A DNA stretch of 5,048 nucleotides from Betaproteobacteria bacterium. GTDB lineage: Bacteria; Pseudomonadota; Gammaproteobacteria; Burkholderiales; SG8-39. Within the stretch, counting starts at the first letter, position 1, and the number at the start of each line of letters is the position of its first letter. This document shows positions 1 to 5,048 of this stretch, in pieces. The notes beneath the pieces are model-generated. The model was not told the DNA's origin and ran no database searches. It worked only from the letters and a program-made list of their open reading frames with translations. A program made the translations under genes and the position numbers. Location: the NCBI GenBank assembly GCA_007280315.1, contig QYQC01000085.1, forward strand, positions 1 through 5,048. Reading direction: 5' to 3'.

Positions 1-893
1 CGCATGGATAGCGGCATCAGGCCGGCGATTTCGTCCGCATCCAGCCTGGGAGGATGTTCCGCTGCCGTCTGCACGCTTGCGCGTTCCCACTTGAGGCTTG
101 CGAGCAGATCGCGCGCGATGCGAATGGCATCGGCGTCGTCCTCGGCGACGAATTCCGCCAGACCCGACACACGCGCATGCATCTCGGCCCCGCCCAGTTC
201 TTCGTCGGTTGCAATTTCGCCGGTTGCGGCCTTCAGCAGCGGCGGCCCGGCAAGGAAGGCTTTGGCGCGGCCGCGCACCATGATGACGTAATCCGACAGT
301 CCGGGAAGATAGGCGCCGCCCGCGGTCGAGGAGCCATGCACTACCGCGATAACCGGCAGTCCGGCCGCCGACAGGCGCGCCAGATTGTAGAACAGTCCGC
401 CGCCGGCGATGAAGCGCTCGACCTTGTAGGTGAGCAGATTGGCTCCGCCTGATTCCACCAGTTGCACGAACGGCAATTTGTTTTGCAGCGCGATTTCCTG
501 GCAGCGCATGACCTTGCGCCCGCCAAGCGCACTCAAGGCCCCGGCGCCTATGCCCGAATCGTTGGCGACTACCATGCAGCGTACGCCGGAGACTACACCG
601 ATGCCGGCGATCACCGCGGCGCCGGGGATGCTGCTCGCCGGATCCGCATCGTCGGTACAGTAGCCGGCCAGGTTCGCGAGTTCCAGGAACGGCGCACCAG
701 GGTCGAGCAGCTGCGCCAGCCGCTCGCGCGGCAACAGCGCGCTGCGTTTGTCGAAGGCCGGTTTGGATGCGGCCGAAGCTGCCGCGGCGCGACTCTCCAG
801 CGCGCGCAGCTGCTCGATCAAGTCGAGCATGGCGCTGCGCTGCTGCTGAAAGACTTCCGATTTCGCGTCGATGCGGGACTTGGGCGGAGTCAT
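1..893 (-). CDS. Acyl-CoA carboxylase carboxyltransferase (beta) subunit, geranyl-CoA carboxylase (AtuC)-like, 3' part missing
   Basis: The reading frame is open from an ATG at 893 to the left edge, giving 297 residues; the family is about 530-540 residues, so this is the N-terminal half. The family moves carboxyl from carboxybiotin on a partner subunit to an acyl-CoA in the cytoplasm. Visible signs: an N-terminal helix followed by LPRERLAQLLDPG (about 54-66), the acyl-CoA/oxyanion segment ESGGANL (147-153), and GSSTAGGAYLPGLSD (187-201), then AGPPLLKAATGE and EELGGAEMH (231-239), all typical of carboxyltransferases. The form of these motifs, with no MCC-type PRQ after ESGGANL, resembles geranyl-CoA carboxylase (acyclic terpene use) more than methylcrotonyl- or propionyl-CoA carboxylase; the substrate is inferred. 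The Shine-Dalgarno is weak (GAG about 7 nt upstream). No biotin-carrier subunit is visible; it may lie to the left. Confidence 0.88.
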   Translation of the reverse strand, partial: MTPPKSRIDAKSEVFQQQRSAMLDLIEQLRALESRAAAASAASKPAFDKRSALLPRERLAQLLDPGAPFLELANLAGYCTDDADPASSIPGAAVIAGIGVVSGVRCMVVANDSGIGAGALSALGGRKVMRCQEIALQNKLPFVQLVESGGANLLTYKVERFIAGGGLFYNLARLSAAGLPVIAVVHGSSTAGGAYLPGLSDYVIMVRGRAKAFLAGPPLLKAATGEIATDEELGGAEMHARVSGLAEFVAEDDADAIRIARDLLASLKWERASVQTAAEHPPRLDADEIAGLMPLSM

Positions 894-983
894 TGTTACT
901 CGATGCTCTGGTATTTTCGTTATTATGCCCTGCTCCCACGCGGGCTGCGATAATACCGGCGGCCTGCATTTAACATAGTCACC
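894..983. promoter_or_regulatory. Divergent promoter region between the carboxylase and the ChrA pair
   Basis: This 90-nt gap separates two divergent start codons, so both promoters must lie in it or in the genes. On the plus strand an extended -10 candidate reads TG-C-GATAAT (946-954), which would start a transcript near 961 with a leader of about 23 nt. On the minus strand CATAAT (922-927) is a -10 candidate placing a start near 915, about 22 nt from the carboxylase ATG. Neither has a good -35 box at 17 nt. The two -10 elements lie in arms of an inverted repeat (TATTAT 921-926, ATAATA 950-955; also GGTATT 910-915, AATACC 952-957). Promoter assignment is by eye. Confidence 0.4.
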
Positions 984-1562
984 ATGCCTTCAGCACAGCA
1001 ACCGAACGACTACCCCGCCGGAGACGAGAGACCGAAGATCGGACCGATCGAGCTTTTCATCGCGTTCTCACAGCTTGCGATGTCCGGATTCGGCGGCGTA
1101 TTGCCCTGGGCGCACCGCACGCTGGTGGAACGCAAGGGCTGGCTGACGCAGCGCGAATTCGTCGATACGCTGGCACTCGGCCAGCTGCTGCCGGGCCCGA
1201 ACATCGGCAACATGGCGGTGATGATCGGCTATCGCTTCGCCGGCTATCCCGGCGCAATCGCGGCCGTCGGCGGGCTGGTCTGCGGCCCGTTCCTGTTGAT
1301 GGTTGCCGCAGGCATGCTCTACACCAGCTACGGTGCGCTGCCGCTGGTGCAGCAGGCGCTTTCCGGCATGTCTGCGGTCGCGGCGGGCCTGGTGCTCGCC
1401 ACCGGACTGAAGATGACCGGAGGAATGAAGCGACAGTGGCGACCCTGGTTGTTCACAGCACTCGCACTGGCCGGCGTAGGCGCCCTGCGCTGGCCATTGC
1501 TCGCCGTCGTCGGCGCGCTGGCGCCGTTCGCTGTCGCCGCAGCCTGGCGCGACGAATCCTGA
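984..1562 (+). CDS. chrA: Short-chain chromate transporter (CHR family), N-type subunit of a pair
   Basis: This 192-residue membrane protein belongs to the CHR superfamily, whose members export chromate or related oxyanions across the inner membrane. A hydrophilic N-terminus of about 20 residues is followed by IELFIAFSQLAMSGFGG (21-38), the conserved CHR motif with FGG, then a WL-containing loop (53-54) and GQLLPGPN (66-73), the family signature, and about four further hydrophobic segments (about 75-115, 128-143, 155-188). The length is half that of classic 400-residue ChrA, so it is a single-domain protein. Its stop codon overlaps the start of the next gene, also a CHR domain; in Bacillus subtilis a comparable pair (ywrB/ywrA) must be expressed together for chromate resistance. 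I see no Shine-Dalgarno before the ATG, which is the first in frame. The true substrate is unproven, since many CHR proteins are named only by homology. Confidence 0.88.
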   Translation: MPSAQQPNDYPAGDERPKIGPIELFIAFSQLAMSGFGGVLPWAHRTLVERKGWLTQREFVDTLALGQLLPGPNIGNMAVMIGYRFAGYPGAIAAVGGLVCGPFLLMVAAGMLYTSYGALPLVQQALSGMSAVAAGLVLATGLKMTGGMKRQWRPWLFTALALAGVGALRWPLLAVVGALAPFAVAAAWRDES

Positions 1563-2089
1563 TGGCCGAAGTCGATCTGCCGGCATTGAGCCTGCATTTC
1601 GCGCTGCTGTCGCTGATGGCGATCGGCGGCGTCAGCTCGATCCTGCCCGATTTGCAGCGCTACGTGGTCGAGGCCAACCATTGGCTGAGCGGCACGCAGT
1701 TCGCCGACGCCTATGCGCTCGGTCAGGCCGCGCCCGGTCCGAACATGATGTTCGTGACCTTGCTCGGCTGGCAGCTCGCCGGGTGGGCCGGCGCCATCGT
1801 GGCGACGCTGGCGACTATCGTCCCGCCCATTCTGCTTACGCTGACAGTCACGCGCCTGAGCGCGACCAATCCGAACGCGCCGCTGGGCCGCGCGATACGC
1901 GGCGGGCTGGGCCCGATCGCGATTGGGCTCACGCTATCCAGCGGCTGGATCCTGGCGCATTCGGCCGATCACGACTGGCGCGGCGCGCTGCTGACGCTGC
2001 TCACTGTCGTCTTGATGTTGCGCACCAAGCTCAACCCCATGTGGTTAATACTCGCCGGCGCGGGTGCTGGAATGGGCGGCATGCTCTGA
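1562..2089 (+). CDS. chrA: Short-chain chromate transporter (CHR family), C-type subunit of a pair
   Basis: This 175-residue membrane protein is the second CHR domain of the tandem pair. It starts at an ATG sharing one base with the upstream TGA (TGATG, 1560-1564), the arrangement of translational coupling, and no separate Shine-Dalgarno is visible; a longer frame from 1436 would run inside the first gene and is rejected. Near the N-terminus LMAIGG (18-23) stands where its partner has FGG, followed by ALGQAAPGPNMMF (52-64), the repeated CHR signature, then hydrophobic stretches at about 66-98, 115-132 and 141-172. The two proteins differ strongly outside the shared signature, as expected for specialised halves of a heterodimer of inverted-topology subunits. 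No chrB-type regulator lies nearby. Role in chromate or sulfate-like anion export is inferred from the family. Confidence 0.87.
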   Translation: MAEVDLPALSLHFALLSLMAIGGVSSILPDLQRYVVEANHWLSGTQFADAYALGQAAPGPNMMFVTLLGWQLAGWAGAIVATLATIVPPILLTLTVTRLSATNPNAPLGRAIRGGLGPIAIGLTLSSGWILAHSADHDWRGALLTLLTVVLMLRTKLNPMWLILAGAGAGMGGML

Positions 2090-2156
2090 GAAAGTGGCGA
2101 GTGCAACTTCTGCTCGTGCGGCGAAAAAACCCGGCCTTCCGCTTGACCACTATCTG

Positions 2157-3326
2157 CTACTTTGCCGCGGCCTCGCCAAAAGTCGACGGCCGCAGCTCGG
2201 GCAACGTCGCCGCGCGCCGCGCCAGCCAGTAGCGATAAGGCGGCGGCACCAGTGAAAATTCAGCGTCGCAACCCAGTTTTTGCGCCGCATCCATGGCCCA
2301 GTTCGGGTTGTAGAGCATTTCACGCGCCAGTGCGACCAGGTCCGCCTTGCCTTCCTGCAATATGCATTCGGCCTGTTCGGCGTGCACAATCAAGCCTACC
2401 GCCATGGTCATGATCCGGGCCTCTTTCCTGATCTTTTCCGCGTAGGGCACCTGGTAGCCATAGGCCGGCTTGAGCGCACTCGCGGGCGGCGTGGCCAACA
2501 TGCCGCCCGAACTGCAGTCGATGACATCCACCCCCATCGGCTTCACCAGCCTGGCCAGCGCCACGCTCTGCTCCGGTCCCCAGCCGGCGTCGTCCTCGGC
2601 CGACAGGCGCAGGAACAACGGGTACCCCGGCGGCCACGTAGAGCGCACGCACTCGCACACCTCCAGCGCAAAGCGCATGCGATTCGCCTCCGAACCGCCG
2701 TACTCGTCGCTGCGCTGGTTCGCCAGCGGCGACAGAAATTCGTGAATCAGAAAGCCGTGCGCGGCATGAATCTCCACCGCATCGAATCCAGCCGCGTGCG
2801 CGCGCGCCGCGGCTTTGCCCCAGGCCTCGGCTGTCGCGTGAATTTCGGCGCGCGTGAGTTCGTGCGGCAGCGGCGCGCCATCGTGCGCAGGCAACGCGCT
2901 TGGTGCAACGGGTTCCCACGCGTCCCAGTCCTCGATTCCCGCAGCTTCCGCTTCGGCGCGCTCAAGCGGCCGGCCGCCTTCCCACGGGCGCTGGCTGCGC
3001 GCCTTGCGCCCCGCGTGCGCGAGCTGGATGCCGGCAGCCGCTCCGCACTGATGCAGGAAATCAGCGATGCGCGCCAGCTGCGGCACGAACGCATCGTCCC
3101 AGATGCCCAGATCGCCCACCGTACCGCAACCGCGGCGGTCGACTTTGGTTGACTCGAGAAATACCAGTCCCGCGCCGCCCGCTGCATAGCGCCCGGCATT
3201 CATCAGATGCCAGTCGGTGGCGAATCCTTTCACCGCTGAATACTGGTGCATGGGTGCAACCACAACGCGATTTCTGAGCGTGATTTCGCGCAGGCGCAGC
3301 GGTGTGAACAGGAGCGGCTTGGTCAC
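2157..3326 (-). CDS. NADH:flavin oxidoreductase, Old Yellow Enzyme family (YqjM/XenA class)
   Basis: This 389-residue cytoplasmic FMN enzyme should use NAD(P)H to reduce activated C=C bonds or nitro groups. It is a single TIM barrel: NRVVVAPMHQYS (19-30), TDWHL (37-41), GIQLAHAGRKA (99-109), EIHAAHGFLIHEFLSPL (185-201), DEYGG (207-211), LFLRLSAEDD (237-246), DVIDCSSGG (267-275), GYQVPYAEKIR (290-300), and AREML (334-338) at the FMN-phosphate site; the C-terminal PYRYWLAR (363-370) resembles XenA, which supplies a Trp to the neighbouring monomer. His187 and His190 are the substrate-binding pair. Odd: the Cys that tunes flavin potential in YqjM/XenA is His27, and the usual proton-donor Tyr is Phe192, though Tyr29 is kept. 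The GTG start is chosen because AGAGGA lies 7 nt upstream and homology begins there; the open frame to 3914 overlaps the amidohydrolase. Physiological substrate unknown. Confidence 0.92.
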   Translation of the reverse strand: MTKPLLFTPLRLREITLRNRVVVAPMHQYSAVKGFATDWHLMNAGRYAAGGAGLVFLESTKVDRRGCGTVGDLGIWDDAFVPQLARIADFLHQCGAAAGIQLAHAGRKARSQRPWEGGRPLERAEAEAAGIEDWDAWEPVAPSALPAHDGAPLPHELTRAEIHATAEAWGKAAARAHAAGFDAVEIHAAHGFLIHEFLSPLANQRSDEYGGSEANRMRFALEVCECVRSTWPPGYPLFLRLSAEDDAGWGPEQSVALARLVKPMGVDVIDCSSGGMLATPPASALKPAYGYQVPYAEKIRKEARIMTMAVGLIVHAEQAECILQEGKADLVALAREMLYNPNWAMDAAQKLGCDAEFSLVPPPYRYWLARRAATLPELRPSTFGEAAAK

Positions 3327-3333
3327 TCGACTT

Positions 3334-3339
3334 TCCTCT
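3334..3339 (-). promoter_or_regulatory. Ribosome binding site of the Old Yellow Enzyme gene
   Basis: On the minus strand AGAGGA stands 7 nt before the GTG at 3326-3324. It decides the start: the frame continues upstream without a stop into the amidohydrolase gene, but only this GTG has both a good Shine-Dalgarno and the family's usual N-terminus (KPLLFTPLRL). Confidence 0.75.
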
Positions 3340-3346
3340 TGAACGA

Positions 3347-3361
3347 TTGGGCCCGGCCCAA
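3347..3361. repeat. 15-bp near-perfect dyad just upstream of the Old Yellow Enzyme ribosome binding site
   Basis: TTGGGCC-C-GGCCCAA is an inverted repeat of two 7-bp arms around one base, ending 8 nt before the Shine-Dalgarno AGAGGA. It could be a regulator binding site or a small RNA hairpin in the leader. No T-run follows on the minus strand, so it is not a standard terminator. Confidence 0.45.
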
Positions 3362-3376
3362 GGTCTGATTCAATAC

Positions 3377-3394
3377 GCGGGGATACCTCCCCGC
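3377..3394 (-). repeat. Strong short hairpin in the leader between amidohydrolase and Old Yellow Enzyme
   Basis: On the transcribed minus strand GCGGGGA-GGTA-TCCCCGC forms a perfect 7-bp GC-rich stem with a 4-nt loop. The bases that follow are not a T-run, so it is a hairpin without the rest of an intrinsic terminator; it might limit read-through, protect an RNA end, or be an operator. Confidence 0.5.
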
Positions 3395-3442
3395 ATGCTC
3401 CGTTACACGAGCCTGTTACAAATTGCATCGCGCAGCACTTTC

Positions 3443-4645
3443 CTAAACGATCGGCAGCGCCTCCTCGACCAGCGTCGCAAGATAACCGGCGCCCAGCGGA
3501 ATCACCTGGTCGTTGAAATCGTAAACAGGGTTGTGCAGAAAGCATCCCAGGTCGCTGCCACCCTGGCCGAGGAGCACATACGCACCCGGCCGCGCCTGCA
3601 GCATAAATGCAAAATCCTCGGCGCCCATCGACGGTTCGCCATCGGTCACGACATTGTCCTTCCCGAAAACTTTCTCGCCCACCCTGGCGGCGAATCCGGC
3701 TTCGCGCTCGCTGTTTACCGTGGCTGGATAGCCGCGCCGGTAGACGACTTCCGCCGAGCCGCCCAGTGAGGTCGCGACCCCGGTCGCGATTTCGCGCAGA
3801 CGCCGTTCTGCGAGCTCGCGCGTCTCCTCGCGGAAGCTGCGCACAGTTCCCACCAGGTCGACCGCATCCGGAATGACGTTCGATGCGCCGACCTGGCTGG
3901 TCTGCATCGAGCACACGCTTACCACCACCGAATCCACCGGACTGACGTTGCGGCTGGCTATCGTCTGCAGCGCCGTGATGATGTGCGCGCTGATCACAAC
4001 GGGGTCGACCGCAAGGTGCGGCATCGCGCCGTGGCCGCCCTTGCCGCGAACCTTGATCTGGATCTGATCGGTCGCGGCGAGTATCGGCCCGGCACGCACC
4101 GCGATTTTTCCGGGTGCAAGCAGCGGCCAGTTATGCAGCGCGTAGATTTCGTTCGCCGGAAACCGATCGAACAGCCCTTCCTCGACCATCATCCGGCCGC
4201 CGCCGCCGCCCTCTTCCGCCGGCTGGAAAATGAGAAAGGCAGTGCCGTCGAAATTGCGCGTCTCGGCAAGATAGCGGGCAGCGCCCAGCAGCATGGTGGT
4301 ATGGCCGTCGTGGCCGCAGGCATGCATGCAGCCCGGATGCACCGACTTGTGCGGCACCTGGCCCAGCTCGTGCATCGGCAGGCAGTCCATGTCGGCGCGC
4401 AAGCCTATGGCGCGGCCGCTTGCCGACTTGCGTCCCTTCACCACGCCCACCACACCGGTTTTGGCTATGCCGCGGTGAACTTCGATGCCCCAGCTTTGGA
4501 GCTTCGCCGCTACCAGGTCGGAAGTACGGTTCTCGTTGAATCCCAATTCGGGGTGCGCATGGATGTCGCGGCGAACTTCTGTCAATTCCCCATGGTAAGC
4601 ACGAATGTGCTCCACGGGATTTTCAAATTTCAGCGGTGCGTTCAT
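3443..4645 (-). CDS. M20D-family amidohydrolase (hippurate / N-acyl-amino-acid hydrolase type)
   Basis: This 400-residue enzyme, of normal length for the family, should cleave an amide bond between an acyl group and an amino acid in the cytoplasm using a two-metal centre. Motifs in order: RRDIHAHPELGF (25-36), GLRADMDCLP (81-90), HACGHDGHT (108-116) with metal ligands Cys110 and His112, PAEEGGGGG (142-150) with the Glu144-Glu145 pair, ALHNWP (169-174) with His171, the dimerisation-domain KGGHGAMPH (202-210), and near the end PSMGAEDFAF (338-347) and FLHNP (369-373) with His371. All expected ligands are present, so it looks active. No signal peptide is seen. The start is the ATG at 4645, with GGGAGGA 5 nt upstream; the ATG two codons earlier overlaps that site. 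The next gene on this strand is the Old Yellow Enzyme, 116 nt away. The exact substrate (hippurate, indole-acetyl or other N-acyl amino acid) cannot be read from the sequence. Confidence 0.93.
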   Translation of the reverse strand: MNAPLKFENPVEHIRAYHGELTEVRRDIHAHPELGFNENRTSDLVAAKLQSWGIEVHRGIAKTGVVGVVKGRKSASGRAIGLRADMDCLPMHELGQVPHKSVHPGCMHACGHDGHTTMLLGAARYLAETRNFDGTAFLIFQPAEEGGGGGRMMVEEGLFDRFPANEIYALHNWPLLAPGKIAVRAGPILAATDQIQIKVRGKGGHGAMPHLAVDPVVISAHIITALQTIASRNVSPVDSVVVSVCSMQTSQVGASNVIPDAVDLVGTVRSFREETRELAERRLREIATGVATSLGGSAEVVYRRGYPATVNSEREAGFAARVGEKVFGKDNVVTDGEPSMGAEDFAFMLQARPGAYVLLGQGGSDLGCFLHNPVYDFNDQVIPLGAGYLATLVEEALPIV

Positions 4646-4650
4646 GGCCA

Positions 4651-4657
4651 TCCTCCC
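4651..4657 (-). promoter_or_regulatory. Ribosome binding site of the amidohydrolase gene
   Basis: On the minus strand GGGAGGA lies 5 nt before ATG-AAC at 4645. An earlier in-frame ATG (4651-4649) shares its first base with this site, so it cannot be served by it; the downstream ATG is therefore the better start. Confidence 0.75.
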
Positions 4658-4673
4658 AATGGGTGATTGCGCG

Positions 4674-4685
4674 CGTCGATCGACG
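4674..4685. repeat. 12-bp perfect palindrome upstream of the amidohydrolase
   Basis: CGTCGA-TCGACG is a perfect 12-bp palindrome with its nearer edge 28 nt before the amidohydrolase start codon and 16 nt before its ribosome binding site. The position would suit an operator; the function is not shown by sequence alone. Confidence 0.35.
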
Positions 4686-4752
4686 GCGCGGGTCCGCGGC
4701 ATCGTATCGCAGCTGGCAAGGGGGCAAGTATCCAAGCCATTGGCGTCGCCGT

Positions 4753-4765
4753 CAAACACTGTTTG
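4753..4765. repeat. 13-bp dyad between tRNA-Ser and the amidohydrolase
   Basis: CAAACA-C-TGTTTG is an inverted repeat of two 6-bp arms around one base, 16 nt beyond the CCA end of the tRNA. There is no T-run after it on the minus strand, so it is not a clear terminator for the tRNA. It may be an operator for the amidohydrolase or a tRNA 3'-trailer hairpin. Confidence 0.3.
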
Positions 4766-4781
4766 GAGGTGCGGGTCGGAG

Positions 4782-4871
4782 TGGCGGAAGCGGTGAGATT
4801 CGAACTCACGGAGGACTTGCGCCCTCGCTGGTTTTCAAGACCAGTGCCTTAAACCGCTCGGCCACGCTTCC
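4782..4871 (-). tRNA. tRNA-Ser (anticodon UGA)
   Basis: The minus strand gives a complete class II tRNA of 90 nt including an encoded CCA. The acceptor stem pairs GGAAGCG (4871-4865) with CGCTTCC, then discriminator G and CCA. The D arm reads GCCGAGCGGTTTAAGGC, the anticodon stem pairs CTGGT with ACCAG around loop CTTGAAA, with anticodon TGA at 4837-4835, so it reads UCA and likely other UCN codons. A long variable arm (GCGAGGGCGCAAGTCCTCC) is the mark of tRNA-Ser. The T arm pairs GTGAG with CTCAC around TTCGAAT. All stems pair fully, so it appears functional. Confidence 0.97.
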
Positions 4872-4897
4872 TGATATGTATTTTCGTCACTTCGGGC

Positions 4898-4933
4898 GAC
4901 CGGAATTTTACCATCAGGCAATGGCACTGCCGC
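4898..4933 (-). promoter_or_regulatory. Candidate tRNA-Ser promoter
   Basis: On the minus strand TAAAAT (4910-4905) is a 5/6 match to the -10 box and is followed by a GC-rich stretch (TCCGGTCG), as in stringently controlled stable-RNA promoters. A start near 4898 would leave a leader of about 27 nt before the tRNA. The hexamer at -35 with 17-nt spacing (GCGGCA, 4933-4928) matches consensus at only three positions. Confidence 0.4.
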
Positions 4934-5048
4934 GAAGTGAAGTGGTTTCGGAGTAACGCGTCGGCAACCTGGGTCGGCTACGAAGGGATTGCCTCTCAAT
5001 CCAAAGATCAGTCAGATCCCGACTTTGGGCGCTCCTGCGGTACGACGC
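4934..5048. other. Non-coding end of the window, no gene recognised
   Basis: I find no convincing coding frame or RNA gene here. It holds two short overlapping inverted repeats: GGATTG/CAATCC (4986-4991, 4997-5002) with a 5-nt loop, and CCAAAG/CTTTGG (5001-5006, 5023-5028) with a 16-nt loop. They share two bases, so only one hairpin could form at a time. Neither has a T-run. Confidence 0.4.

Noticed and set aside
1068..1586. A 172-residue minus-strand open frame within the ChrA pair.
   Set aside because: It is antisense to both CHR domains, with Arg/Gln/His-rich low-complexity translation and no domain.
2124..2156. Possible terminator of the Old Yellow Enzyme: a T6 run on the minus strand at 2129-2124 after GGTC/GGCC.
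   Set aside because: The only stem before it is 4 bp with a G-U pair and an 8-nt loop, and three Gs separate it from the T-run; too weak to call.
2280..3152. A 290-residue open frame on the plus strand.
   Set aside because: It is antisense to the well-supported Old Yellow Enzyme gene, Arg/His-rich in the way of GC-rich shadow frames, and has no recognisable domain.
3327..3914. Upstream extension of the Old Yellow Enzyme frame to a 585-residue protein starting at 3914.
   Set aside because: The extra 196 residues run through the leader and antisense-frame of the amidohydrolase, are of shadow-like composition, and the family N-terminus and Shine-Dalgarno both begin at the GTG at 3326.
4646..4759. 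Longer amidohydrolase start at 4759 adding 38 residues.
   Set aside because: The added residues have no family similarity or signal-peptide character, and GGGAGGA is correctly spaced only for the ATG at 4645.
4782..4871. Peptide-like frame across the tRNA containing the FELT motif often annotated as protein.
   Set aside because: It is the well-known false translation of the antisense strand of a tRNA-Ser gene.
4782..5048. tRNA as an integration site for a mobile element.
   Set aside because: I found no duplicated tRNA 3' end and no integrase or recombinase in the window.

Overview
The window looks like ordinary chromosome of a GC-rich betaproteobacterium, probably Burkholderiales-like. That placement is inferred from the base composition, the strong GC bias at third codon positions, the style of the encoded proteins and a CCA-encoding tRNA-Ser; no rRNA or other phylogenetic marker is present. 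I see no insertion sequence, integrase, CRISPR array or phage gene.

Layout from left to right: (1) 1-893, minus strand, the N-terminal half of an acyl-CoA carboxylase carboxyltransferase subunit, of the type closest to geranyl-CoA carboxylase (AtuC-like), cut by the left edge. (2) 894-983, a 90-nt divergent promoter region. (3) 984-2089, plus strand, two short chromate-transporter (ChrA/CHR) proteins whose genes overlap by one base (TGATG); they probably form one heterodimeric inner-membrane carrier. (4) 2090-2156, a short gap between convergent genes. (5) 2157-3326, minus strand, an Old Yellow Enzyme of the YqjM/XenA class with a GTG start set by a clear Shine-Dalgarno sequence. (6) 3327-3442, a 116-nt leader with two compact dyads. 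(7) 3443-4645, minus strand, an M20D-family amidohydrolase (hippurate/N-acyl-amino-acid hydrolase type). (8) 4782-4871, minus strand, tRNA-Ser(UGA) with its promoter just to the right. (9) 4872-5048, non-coding as far as I can see.

The amidohydrolase and the Old Yellow Enzyme point the same way with a 116-nt gap, so they may be co-transcribed, with the amidohydrolase first. The ChrA pair is a separate two-gene operon running toward them, and the carboxylase starts a third unit leaving the window on the left. Nothing ties these three units to one pathway; carboxylase, ene-reductase and amidohydrolase are all catabolic enzymes of a kind common in soil or aquatic betaproteobacteria.

I did not find a new multi-gene system. 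The most notable point is in the Old Yellow Enzyme: two active-site positions differ from the class paradigm. The redox-tuning Cys is His (residue 27) and the proton-donor Tyr after the His pair is Phe (residue 192), while the two substrate-binding His residues are kept.
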